A stretch of 5,090 nt of DNA from an uncultured Clostridiaceae bacterium (GTDB lineage Bacteria > Bacillota > Clostridia > Lachnospirales > Lachnospiraceae). Each line of letters opens with the position of its first letter. Position 1 is the first letter of the stretch. Where the stretch lies: NCBI GenBank assembly GCA_947175375.1, contig CAMWMT010000234.1, positions 1-5,090 of the forward strand, read 5' to 3'. Of the stretch, positions 1 through 5,090 are shown piece by piece. The position numbers and the translations under genes are program-made. A model generated the notes under the pieces. The model was not told where the DNA came from. It saw only the letters and a list, made by a program, of their open reading frames with translations, and did no database searches.

Positions 1-1
1 G

Positions 2-1654
2 TGTAAGCAGTGGGGTGTAGGCGAAAACAAAGAGGAGACACCGGCACATGTTATGGAAGACGGTGTTGACTATGTCCCTGCAAAGGCCCCGGTCCTGATG
101 GGACATCATTTCTCATCCATCGCAGGAGCAGGCCCGATCACCGGACCGATTGGCGCAGCGATGTTTGGCTGGCTGCCGGTTACCCTGTGGATCCTGGTAG
201 GAGGTATCTTCTTCGGAGGCGTCCATGACTTTGGAGCGCTGTTTGCATCCATCCGTCATAAAGGACAGTCCATCGGTGAGGTCATCTCCGCAAATATGAG
301 TCGCCGCGCGAAGAGACTGTTTATCATCTTCTCTTATCTGACCCTGATCCTGGTCGTTGCGGCATTTGCGTCTATCGTAGCATCCACCTTTGGTGCAGTG
401 TACGATGAATCCGGTGCTCTGGATATGGCGAAATCAGCAACTCCGGCATCCGTTGCAATGATCTCGATCCTGTTTATTCTGATCGCGATCGTATTCGGTT
501 TCCTGGTATACAGAAGAAATGCTCCGATGGGCATCGCTTCCGCGATTGGTGTGCTTGCGATCGTTCTGATCATGGCAATCGGAATGAATTTCCATCCGAT
601 CTATCTGTCTACAAATACCTGGATGTGGATTGTAGGTCTCTACATAGCGATCGCTTCCGTAACGCCTGTATGGATTCTTCTGCAGCCTCGTGACTATTTA
701 AGTTCCTTCCTGCTGTATGCTATGCTGGCAGTAGCTGCATTCGGCGTGCTCTTTGCTCATCCGACCTTTGACAGCAGCTTCCCGGCATTCTCCGGTTTTG
801 CAGTGGACAATGGAAACGGCATTCAGTATCTGTTCCCGGTGCTGTTTACGACAGTTGCCTGCGGCGCGATCTCCGGTTTCCATTCGCTGGTATCTTCCGG
901 TACCACTTCCAAGCAGCTGGATAAAGAGACAGATGCAAAACCGATCGCTTACGGCGGTATGCTTCTGGAGTGCGTGCTGGCAGTACTGACCTTGTGTGCG
1001 GTCGGTTACGCTTATAAATGGAATGCAGCAAATCCGGACAATGCGCTGGTTGGCGCAACTGCAATCTTTGGCGGTGGTATCGCTCATATGATCGACGATG
1101 TCATTCCGGGAAGCTATGCAGTCCTGAATTCTCTGCTGGTATTGACTTATTCCGCATTCTGTCTGACTTCTCTGGATACGGCGACCCGTCTTGCGCGTTT
1201 CATGTTCCAGGAGTTCTGGCTGGAGCCGGGACAGACTGCGAAGGATGTGGATGACGGATTTAAGAAACTGATGGTGAATCCGTATTTTGCTACTGCACTG
1301 ACAGTAGTTCTTGGCATCCTGCTCGGTATGACCGGATATGGCAAGATCTGGGGTCTGTTCGGAGCTGCGAACCAGCTTCTGGCAGGTATCGGCCTTCTGG
1401 CTGTTGCGACCTGGCTTGGAAATATCGGAAGAAACAATAAGATGTTCCTGGCGCCTATGGCATTTATGATCGTTGTAACGATCTGCTCACTTGCCCTGAC
1501 AGTTAAGAACCAGCTTGGTATCATCAGTGCAGGCGGAGCTGACTGGGGTCCGTATGCGCAGGTAGTTCTCGGCGTTCTTCTGATTGTGCTGGCAGTCGTC
1601 CTGGTAATCGAGGGCGTTCAGACGCTTACAGGTAAGAATACGAAAAACGCATAA
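2..1654 (+). CDS. cstA: Carbon starvation protein A family transporter (CstA-like), 5'-truncated by window edge
   Basis: Polytopic inner-membrane protein of the CstA family. E. coli members (CstA, BtsT/YjiY) import pyruvate, and CstA has also been linked to peptide uptake; the substrate here is inferred only. The frame is open from base 2 (C-K-Q-W-G-V-G...), and E-T-P-A-H-V just before the ATG at 53 is typical family sequence, so that ATG is an internal Met and the true start lies upstream. About 550 residues are visible. Probably only the first few dozen, with the first membrane helix, are missing. Family hallmarks are GHHFSSIAGAGPITGP (bases 101-148), QPRDYLSSF (683-709), ACGAISGFHSLVSSGTTSK (857-913), SLDTATRLARF near 1170-1200 and LFGAANQLLAGIGL near 1358. 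They are separated by many hydrophobic helices, and the last helix runs almost to the C-terminus. It is shorter than E. coli CstA (about 700 residues), as expected for compact Firmicutes forms. The promoter and any regulatory partner lie outside the window. Confidence 0.93.
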   Translation, partial: CKQWGVGENKEETPAHVMEDGVDYVPAKAPVLMGHHFSSIAGAGPITGPIGAAMFGWLPVTLWILVGGIFFGGVHDFGALFASIRHKGQSIGEVISANMSRRAKRLFIIFSYLTLILVVAAFASIVASTFGAVYDESGALDMAKSATPASVAMISILFILIAIVFGFLVYRRNAPMGIASAIGVLAIVLIMAIGMNFHPIYLSTNTWMWIVGLYIAIASVTPVWILLQPRDYLSSFLLYAMLAVAAFGVLFAHPTFDSSFPAFSGFAVDNGNGIQYLFPVLFTTVACGAISGFHSLVSSGTTSKQLDKETDAKPIAYGGMLLECVLAVLTLCAVGYAYKWNAANPDNALVGATAIFGGGIAHMIDDVIPGSYAVLNSLLVLTYSAFCLTSLDTATRLARFMFQEFWLEPGQTAKDVDDGFKKLMVNPYFATALTVVLGILLGMTGYGKIWGLFGAANQLLAGIGLLAVATWLGNIGRNNKMFLAPMAFMIVVTICSLALTVKNQLGIISAGGADWGPYAQVVLGVLLIVLAVVLVIEGVQTLTGKNTKNA

Positions 1655-1707
1655 ATACATAAGCCAACCATTATGATGCTTCATGCACTGTATGCAAGGG
1701 TGTTACT

Positions 1708-1876
1708 AAATGTAACCCTGCCCGTGTGCTCAGCACTCGTATGGATTGGATCAGACAGAAAACTGGCTTTGTCTGTCTCATTCGGACATGTTATGTCCGC
1801 CTGAAACAGACAAAGCCAGTTTTCTGTCCGCTCCAATCCACACAGCGTTGCTGAGCACACGGACAGGGTTACATTT
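1708..1876. repeat. 169-base near-perfect palindrome (long hairpin), MITE-like or repetitive element candidate
   Basis: Two arms of about 80 bases pair around the loop GTT at 1790-1792. Paired blocks are 1708-1720 with 1864-1876 (13 bp), 1722-1735 with 1849-1862 (14 bp), 1742-1750 with 1832-1840 (9 bp), 1752 with 1830, 1754-1776 with 1806-1828 (23 bp uninterrupted), 1778-1780 with 1802-1804, and 1783-1789 with 1793-1799 (7 bp). That is 70 Watson-Crick pairs, with one 6/8-base internal loop and a few single mismatches. The ends read AAATGTAACCCTG and CAGGGTTACATTT. There is no believable gene inside and no obvious target-site duplication beside it. Such elements in intergenic gaps are often non-autonomous insertion elements or dispersed palindromic repeats. 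It lies between cstA and the secG promoter, so in RNA it would fold into a very stable stem on either strand and could protect or end the cstA transcript. The structure is seen directly; mobility and function are inference. Confidence 0.9.
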
Positions 1877-1925
1877 TGCAATACTTTTTTAGTAGAAAAT
1901 TGGGCGGACAAATTGAAAAATCTGG

Positions 1926-1954
1926 TTGAAACATGGGAAAAGATATGCTAGAAT
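1926..1954 (+). promoter_or_regulatory. Sigma-A-type promoter for secG
   Basis: A -35 box TTGAAA (1926-1931) and a -10 box TAGAAT (1949-1954) are separated by exactly 17 bases. TGC directly before the -10 box (1946-1948) provides an extended -10 element. The stretch upstream (about 1891-1922) is A/T-rich and may help RNA polymerase bind. Transcription would start near 1961, giving a leader of about 25 bases before secG. The palindrome ends 50 bases upstream of the -35 box, so it does not disrupt the promoter. Confidence 0.82.
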
Positions 1955-1971
1955 ATATGTGTTTAGCGTAT

Positions 1972-1978
1972 AGGAGGT
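1972..1978 (+). promoter_or_regulatory. Ribosome binding site of secG (decides the start)
   Basis: AGGAGGT is a near-perfect Shine-Dalgarno sequence ending 6-7 bases before ATG 1985. The in-frame GTG at 1979 directly abuts this site and would leave no spacing, so ATG 1985 is the start. Confidence 0.88.
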
Positions 1979-1984
1979 GTGAAT

Positions 1985-2221
1985 ATGGCGATTTTAAGAA
2001 CGATTCTTACCATAATCTTTGTACTGGTTTGTATAGTATCCGTTATATTAGTATTACTTCAGGAAGGTAAGTCCGCAGGACTCGGTGCGATTGCAGGAGC
2101 TGCAGAGAGCTATTGGGGCAAGAATAAAGGGCGTTCCATGGAAGGGAATCTCGTGAAGGGCACGATTGCTCTTGCGGTTACGTTTTTTGTACTTGCGATC
2201 ATATTGAATCTGAACTTCTAA
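1985..2221 (+). CDS. secG: Preprotein translocase subunit SecG
   Basis: A 78-residue membrane protein, the small accessory subunit of the SecYEG channel that helps SecA-driven export of unfolded proteins. Its size and layout fit the family: a first membrane helix at about residues 3-24 (ILRTILTIIFVLVCIVSVIL), then the conserved cytoplasmic loop starting LLQEGKSAGLGAIAGAAES and rich in Gly and Lys (residues 25-54), then a second helix at about residues 56-76. The start is ATG 1985, behind a strong AGGAGG. The gene has its own promoter upstream and an intrinsic terminator 16 bases after its stop codon. Placement just ahead of rnr and smpB is the usual Firmicutes arrangement. No key feature is missing. 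Confidence 0.95.
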   Translation: MAILRTILTIIFVLVCIVSVILVLLQEGKSAGLGAIAGAAESYWGKNKGRSMEGNLVKGTIALAVTFFVLAIILNLNF

Positions 2222-2237
2222 ACAGATGATATCCAGG

Positions 2238-2263
2238 GCACTCTTTCCGAAGGGTGCTTTTTT
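2238..2263 (+). terminator. Intrinsic terminator after secG, ahead of rnr
   Basis: An 8-bp stem (GCACTCTT at 2238-2245 with AAGGGTGC at 2250-2257, one G-T wobble) has a TCCG tetraloop and is followed directly by six T residues (2258-2263). It would end most secG transcripts. No convincing promoter is seen between it and rnr, so it probably acts as an incomplete terminator that sets rnr-smpB expression below that of secG. Confidence 0.88.
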
Positions 2264-2288
2264 ATGCGCAGGATCGCATATGGAAGTT

Positions 2289-2304
2289 TGCTGCTGACGC
2301 AGCA
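2289..2304 (+). other. Small perfect hairpin in the rnr leader
   Basis: TGCTGC (2289-2294) pairs perfectly with GCAGCA (2299-2304) around a TGAC loop. A second GCAGC copy at 2315-2319 could compete for the same 5' arm, and the stretch in between is GC-rich (GCGGGCCGCGC). There is no T-run, so it is not a terminator. It lies between the secG terminator and the rnr ribosome binding site, so it could affect stability or processing of the readthrough RNA. That role is inference. Confidence 0.4.
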
Positions 2305-2374
2305 TGCGGGCCGCGCAGCGAGTAGGGAGAAATATCCAGGAAACAGTGAGGGCGGCAGTGCCTGTGGATTGCAT

Positions 2375-2380
2375 GGAGGG
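2375..2380 (+). promoter_or_regulatory. Ribosome binding site of rnr (decides the start)
   Basis: GGAGGG lies 4-5 bases before ATG 2385. The other in-frame starts at 2304 (ATG), 2346 (GTG) and 2373 (ATG) have no or much weaker Shine-Dalgarno sequence in front. The spacing is slightly short, so the assignment is likely but not certain. Confidence 0.65.
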
Positions 2381-2384
2381 CAGA

Positions 2385-4346
2385 ATGGAGAGAGAAGAAC
2401 CGGGAAAGAGAGAAAGCAGGGAAAAGCGTCTGACAGGTATTTTTACCGGTCATGCGAAGGGATTCGGTTTCGTGACCGCAGACGGACTGGACAGCGATAT
2501 CTATATCAGCGCAGAGAATGTTCACGGAGCTATGCATCAGGATGAAGTACAGGTTCTTCTGAAACCGGCACAGGAAGGAAAGCGGAGAGAAGGGATCGTG
2601 GAAAAGGTGGTTGCCAGAAGGACCATGCAGCTGGTCGGCACCTATCAGGAGAGTAAGAACTATGGATTTGTGATCCCGGATAACGGAAGATATACGAGGG
2701 ATATCTTTATTCCCAAAGAGCATTCGAAAGGTGCCGTGAACGGATACAAGGTGGTGGCGGCGCTGACAGATTACGGCACGAAGGAGAAGAATCCAGAAGG
2801 CAGGATTCTGGAGATCCTGGGACATATCAGTGACCCGGGGACGGATGTGCTGTCCATCGCGAAAGAATATGACTTGCCGATGGAATTTCCGGAAAGGGTC
2901 CTGAATCAGGCAGGGCGGGTGCCGGACCAGGTCAGTGAAGCGGACATGGCAGGGCGTACAGATCTCCGGCAGATGCAGATGGTAACGATCGACGGAGAGG
3001 ATGCGAAGGACCTGGATGATGCGGTTTCCCTGCATATGGAAGGTGAAAACTATGTGTTGGGTGTGCACATCGCGGATGTTTCGAATTATGTACAGGAGAG
3101 AAGCGCCCTGGACCGGGAGGCGTTAAAACGGGGAACCAGTGTCTATCTGGTGGACCGGGTGATTCCAATGCTGCCAAAGAGACTGTCCAATGGGATCTGT
3201 TCCCTGAATGCCGGTGCGGATCGTCTGACGCTAAGCTGTATCATGACCATTGACAAAAAAGGAAATGTCATTGATCATGTGATCGCTGAGACTGTGATCT
3301 GTGTAGATCTAAGTATTCCCAATAACAGTGTGCAGAAAATCTTGGAGGGTGATGAGGAAGAGACGGCAAGGTATCAGGAGCTGGTTCCAATGTTTTTCCG
3401 GATGCAGGAGCTGGCACAGCTTCTCAGAGTGAAAAGAGGCAGGAGAGGCTCGATTGACTTTGATCTTCCGGAGACGAAGGTGAAGCTGGATACAGAAGGT
3501 CATCCGGTCGACATTATGCCGTATGACAGGAATACGGCAACGAAGATCATTGAGGATTTTATGCTGATCGCCAATGAGACGGTGGCGGAGGACTGTTACT
3601 GGCAGCAGCTGCCGTTTGTGTACCGGACCCATGAGACACCGGACCAGGACCGCATTAGAAAGCTGGTCACATTCCTTCATAATTTTGGATATACCCTTCG
3701 CCTGAAGGATAAGGAGGTACACCCGAAGGAAGTGCAGAAGCTTCTCGTAAAACTGGAGGGCACCCCTGAGGAGGCGCTGATCGACCGTCTGACGCTGCGT
3801 TCCATGAAGCAGGCAAGATATACGACGGAGTGTACGGGCCATTTTGGGCTGGCGGCAAAATATTACTGTCACTTTACCTCTCCGATTCGAAGATATCCAG
3901 ACCTTCAGATCCACCGCATCATCAAGGATACCATCCGGGGCAGGATGAAGGAGGAAAGAATCGAACACTATCAGATGATCCTGGATGAGGTCGCAGGACA
4001 ATCCAGTGAGCGGGAACGTAAGGCTGCAGAGGTGGAGCGGGAGACGATCCGGCTGAAAAAGGCAGAATACATGAGTCGGCATCTTCAGGAAGAATTTGAC
4101 GGGGTCATATCCGGGATGACGGCGTGGGGTATTTATGTGGAACTGCCGAATACCGTTGAAGGGCTGGTACGGGCAGCCTCTTTACAGGGCGATTATTTTG
4201 AGTATAATGAAAGTACGTACGAGATGGTCGGTATCCATACCGGAAAGACATGGAAACTGGGACAGCCTGTCCGGATCCGTGTGACAGGGGCGGATCTGGT
4301 AGCGCGTACCATAGATTTTGAAATGGTTGAATCACAGGAAGAATGA
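2385..4346 (+). CDS. rnr: Ribonuclease R (3'-5' exoribonuclease, RNase II/RNB family)
   Basis: Degrades structured RNA from the 3' end in the cytoplasm and, with SmpB-tmRNA, removes mRNAs that lack a stop codon. From ATG 2385 it has 653 residues. Domains in order: first cold-shock domain (about 16-60, HAKGFGFV), second cold-shock domain (about 80-127, NYGFVIPDN), RNB catalytic domain (about 193-520) and S1 domain (about 568-648, EFDGVISGMTAWGIYVEL). The four metal-binding Asp of TIDGEDAKDLDDA are residues 203, 209, 211 and 212. Tyr254, Glu390 and Arg502 (in HFTSPIRRYPD) match the RNA clamp and active-site residues of E. coli RNase II. Two oddities stand out. No N-terminal winged-helix domain is present, since the protein starts almost at the first cold-shock domain. 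The usual R-M-x-Y segment reads S-I-P-N, with Asn313 where Tyr is conserved. There is no Lys-rich C-terminal tail. An upstream ATG at 2304 would add 27 residues that resemble no winged helix. RNase R rather than RNase II is supported by the S1/cold-shock layout and the neighbours. Confidence 0.94.
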   Translation: MEREEPGKRESREKRLTGIFTGHAKGFGFVTADGLDSDIYISAENVHGAMHQDEVQVLLKPAQEGKRREGIVEKVVARRTMQLVGTYQESKNYGFVIPDNGRYTRDIFIPKEHSKGAVNGYKVVAALTDYGTKEKNPEGRILEILGHISDPGTDVLSIAKEYDLPMEFPERVLNQAGRVPDQVSEADMAGRTDLRQMQMVTIDGEDAKDLDDAVSLHMEGENYVLGVHIADVSNYVQERSALDREALKRGTSVYLVDRVIPMLPKRLSNGICSLNAGADRLTLSCIMTIDKKGNVIDHVIAETVICVDLSIPNNSVQKILEGDEEETARYQELVPMFFRMQELAQLLRVKRGRRGSIDFDLPETKVKLDTEGHPVDIMPYDRNTATKIIEDFMLIANETVAEDCYWQQLPFVYRTHETPDQDRIRKLVTFLHNFGYTLRLKDKEVHPKEVQKLLVKLEGTPEEALIDRLTLRSMKQARYTTECTGHFGLAAKYYCHFTSPIRRYPDLQIHRIIKDTIRGRMKEERIEHYQMILDEVAGQSSERERKAAEVERETIRLKKAEYMSRHLQEEFDGVISGMTAWGIYVELPNTVEGLVRAASLQGDYFEYNESTYEMVGIHTGKTWKLGQPVRIRVTGADLVARTIDFEMVESQEE

Positions 4347-4350
4347 GGAA
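4345..4350 (+). promoter_or_regulatory. Ribosome binding site of smpB, overlapping the rnr stop codon
   Basis: GAGGAA begins inside the TGA stop of rnr (4344-4346) and ends 3 bases before ATG 4354. A second weaker AGGAAG lies at 4336-4341. The overlap suggests translational coupling of smpB to rnr. The in-frame ATG at 4318 lies inside rnr without a matching site and would add residues foreign to SmpB. Confidence 0.75.
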
Positions 4351-4353
4351 TAT

Positions 4354-4821
4354 ATGGCTAAGGAAAGTATCAAACTCATTGCGAATAATAAAAAGGCATA
4401 TCATGATTATTTTATTGAGGATACCTATGAAGCAGGAATATCCCTTCACGGGACAGAAGTCAAGTCCCTGCGTATGGGGAAATGCAGTGTGAAAGAAGCA
4501 TTTATCCGTATTGAGAGGGGAGAAGTCTTTGTGTATGGCATGCATATCAGCCCGTATGAAAAGGGAAATATTTTCAACAGAGATCCGCTGAGGGTGAAAA
4601 AGCTTCTGATGCACCGGGCGGAGATCCATAAGATCACGGGAAAGATTGCGGAGAAGGGGTATACGCTGGTGCCGCTGAAGGTATATTTTAAAGGAAGCCT
4701 GGTCAAAGTGGAAGTCGGTCTGGCACGCGGTAAAAAGCTCTATGATAAGCGGGCGGATATCGCGAAAAAGGATATGCGAAGAGAAGCAGAGAAAGATTTC
4801 AAGGTCAGGAATCTGTATTAA
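4354..4821 (+). CDS. smpB: SsrA-binding protein SmpB
   Basis: A 155-residue RNA-binding protein, the usual family length. It binds the tRNA-like part of tmRNA, takes the place of the missing anticodon arm in the ribosomal A site, and is required for trans-translation. Clear family blocks are KLIANNKKAYHDYFIEDTYE near the N-terminus, AGISLHGTEVKSLRMGK, then HISPYEKGNIFNRDPLRVKK, then GYTLVPLKVYF, and VEVGLARGKKLYDKRADIAKKD. The basic C-terminal tail (MRREAEKDFKVRNLY) is the part expected to thread into the empty mRNA channel of a stalled ribosome. The start is ATG 4354, 7 bases after the rnr stop, so the two genes form one translationally linked unit. Its RNA partner is encoded about 165 bases downstream. 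No anomaly is seen. Confidence 0.97.
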   Translation: MAKESIKLIANNKKAYHDYFIEDTYEAGISLHGTEVKSLRMGKCSVKEAFIRIERGEVFVYGMHISPYEKGNIFNRDPLRVKKLLMHRAEIHKITGKIAEKGYTLVPLKVYFKGSLVKVEVGLARGKKLYDKRADIAKKDMRREAEKDFKVRNLY

Positions 4822-4914
4822 ATACTCAGATTATCTGTGTCAGTATGTCAGGAATGTCTGTCTTTGGCGGATGTACAGATGAACTGGAAAGAGGTCAAAT
4901 GAAGGAATCATGCC

Positions 4915-4943
4915 TTGACATTTGGCGGCGTTCCGTATAAGAT
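4915..4943 (+). promoter_or_regulatory. Strong sigma-A promoter for ssrA
   Basis: A consensus -35 box TTGACA (4915-4920) and a -10 box TAAGAT (4938-4943) are 17 bases apart. Transcription would begin near 4950, leaving a 5' leader of about 36 bases to be trimmed by RNase P before the mature tmRNA end near 4987. It lies between smpB and ssrA. No intrinsic terminator is seen after smpB (4822-4914), so some readthrough from rnr-smpB into ssrA is also possible. Confidence 0.87.
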
Positions 4944-4986
4944 AGGGATATAAGCAATTTCGTCCAGCGTTTGCTTTACATGTTTT

Positions 4987-5090
4987 CGGGCTTGTAAAGG
5001 TTTCGACGGGGGTTTTGAAATTGGGGCAGCCATCCGAAGGCATCGCGTAAGATGCAACCATAAATATAAACGCTGAAGATAATTTAGCAA
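4987..5090 (+). ncRNA. ssrA: tmRNA (transfer-messenger RNA), 5' part only, cut by window end
   Basis: Rescues stalled ribosomes by acting first as an alanyl-tRNA and then as an mRNA for a degradation tag. The 5' end aligns with known tmRNAs: acceptor-stem strand about 4987-4993 (CGGGCTT, exact end uncertain by a base or two), then the conserved D-loop GGTTTCGACGGGG (4999-5011). The following segment (about 5021-5058) includes a hairpin with stem GCATC 5040-5044 and GATGC 5051-5055, in the place of pseudoknot 1. The near-invariant TAAATATAAAC (5061-5071) leads into the resume codon GCT at 5072. The tag frame then reads GCT GAA GAT AAT TTA GCA (A-E-D-N-L-A) before the window ends. The rest of the tag, the later pseudoknots and the 3' tRNA-like half lie outside. 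Confidence 0.95.

Noticed and set aside
53..55. ATG at 53 as the start of cstA
   Set aside because: The frame stays open to the window edge and the residues before it (E-T-P-A-H-V) are typical family sequence. No ribosome binding site at proper spacing is needed for an internal Met.
1681..1911. Open minus-strand frame of about 76 codons across the palindrome
   Set aside because: It runs straight through both arms of the hairpin, has no clear ribosome binding site, and its residues follow from the inverted repeat. It looks like a chance frame.
1979..1981. GTG at 1979 as the secG start
   Set aside because: It abuts the AGGAGGT ribosome binding site itself. ATG 1985 has the correct spacing and gives the usual SecG N-terminus.
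2262..4082. Long open minus-strand frames opposite rnr (2262-3068 and 3309-4082)
   Set aside because: They are antisense to a strongly conserved RNase R gene, rich in His, Pro, Cys and Arg as expected for shadow frames, and show no recognisable domain.
4318..4353. Upstream ATG 4318 for smpB
   Set aside because: It would overlap the end of rnr and add 12 residues not found in SmpB. ATG 4354 has a ribosome binding site and the normal family length.
4822..4914. Terminator or small gene between smpB and the ssrA promoter
   Set aside because: Only a short palindrome (CAGATTATCTG) and scattered TGTC repeats are present. There is no stable stem with a T-run and no coding signal.
4987..5090. Genomic island integration at ssrA
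   Set aside because: Islands commonly integrate at the ssrA 3' end, which is outside the window. Nothing seen here shows an attachment site or an integrase.

Overview
The window looks like a low-to-medium GC Gram-positive chromosome, most likely a gut Clostridia and probably Lachnospiraceae-like. This rests on the strong AGGAGG-type ribosome binding sites, the sigma-A-type promoters, the Firmicutes gene order secG-rnr-smpB-ssrA, and the tmRNA 5' sequence (GGTTTCGACGGGG...TAAATATAAACGCT). The family assignment is inference from these signatures; no search was possible. All supported genes lie on the + strand.

Layout: (1) 2-1654 is a 5'-truncated cstA-type gene for a polytopic membrane transporter of the carbon-starvation/pyruvate uptake family. 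(2) 1655-1984 is a 330-base gap with no gene. It holds a striking 169-base palindrome (70 Watson-Crick pairs, 3-base loop) and, after it, a well-formed secG promoter. (3) 1985-2221 is secG, followed at once by an intrinsic terminator. (4) A 120-base leader with a small perfect hairpin precedes rnr (RNase R), which is short for its family at the N-terminus. (5) smpB follows rnr by 7 bases, with its ribosome binding site overlapping the rnr stop codon. (6) A strong separate promoter drives ssrA (tmRNA). The window ends inside its tag-peptide reading frame, after codons for A-E-D-N-L-A.

Functionally, rnr, smpB and ssrA form the trans-translation and ribosome-rescue set. tmRNA and SmpB free ribosomes stalled on mRNAs without stop codons and tag the nascent peptide, while RNase R degrades the faulty mRNA. 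SecG is a small subunit of the SecYEG translocon and a customary upstream neighbour of rnr in Firmicutes. The secG terminator implies that rnr-smpB is expressed by partial readthrough, because no clear promoter is visible between secG and rnr. cstA appears to be an unrelated transcription unit, separated by the palindrome.

No undescribed multi-gene system is visible; this is mostly conserved core genome. The points worth a second look are the long palindrome, and two departures in RNase R: no N-terminal winged-helix domain, and an Asn where the family has a conserved active-site Tyr.
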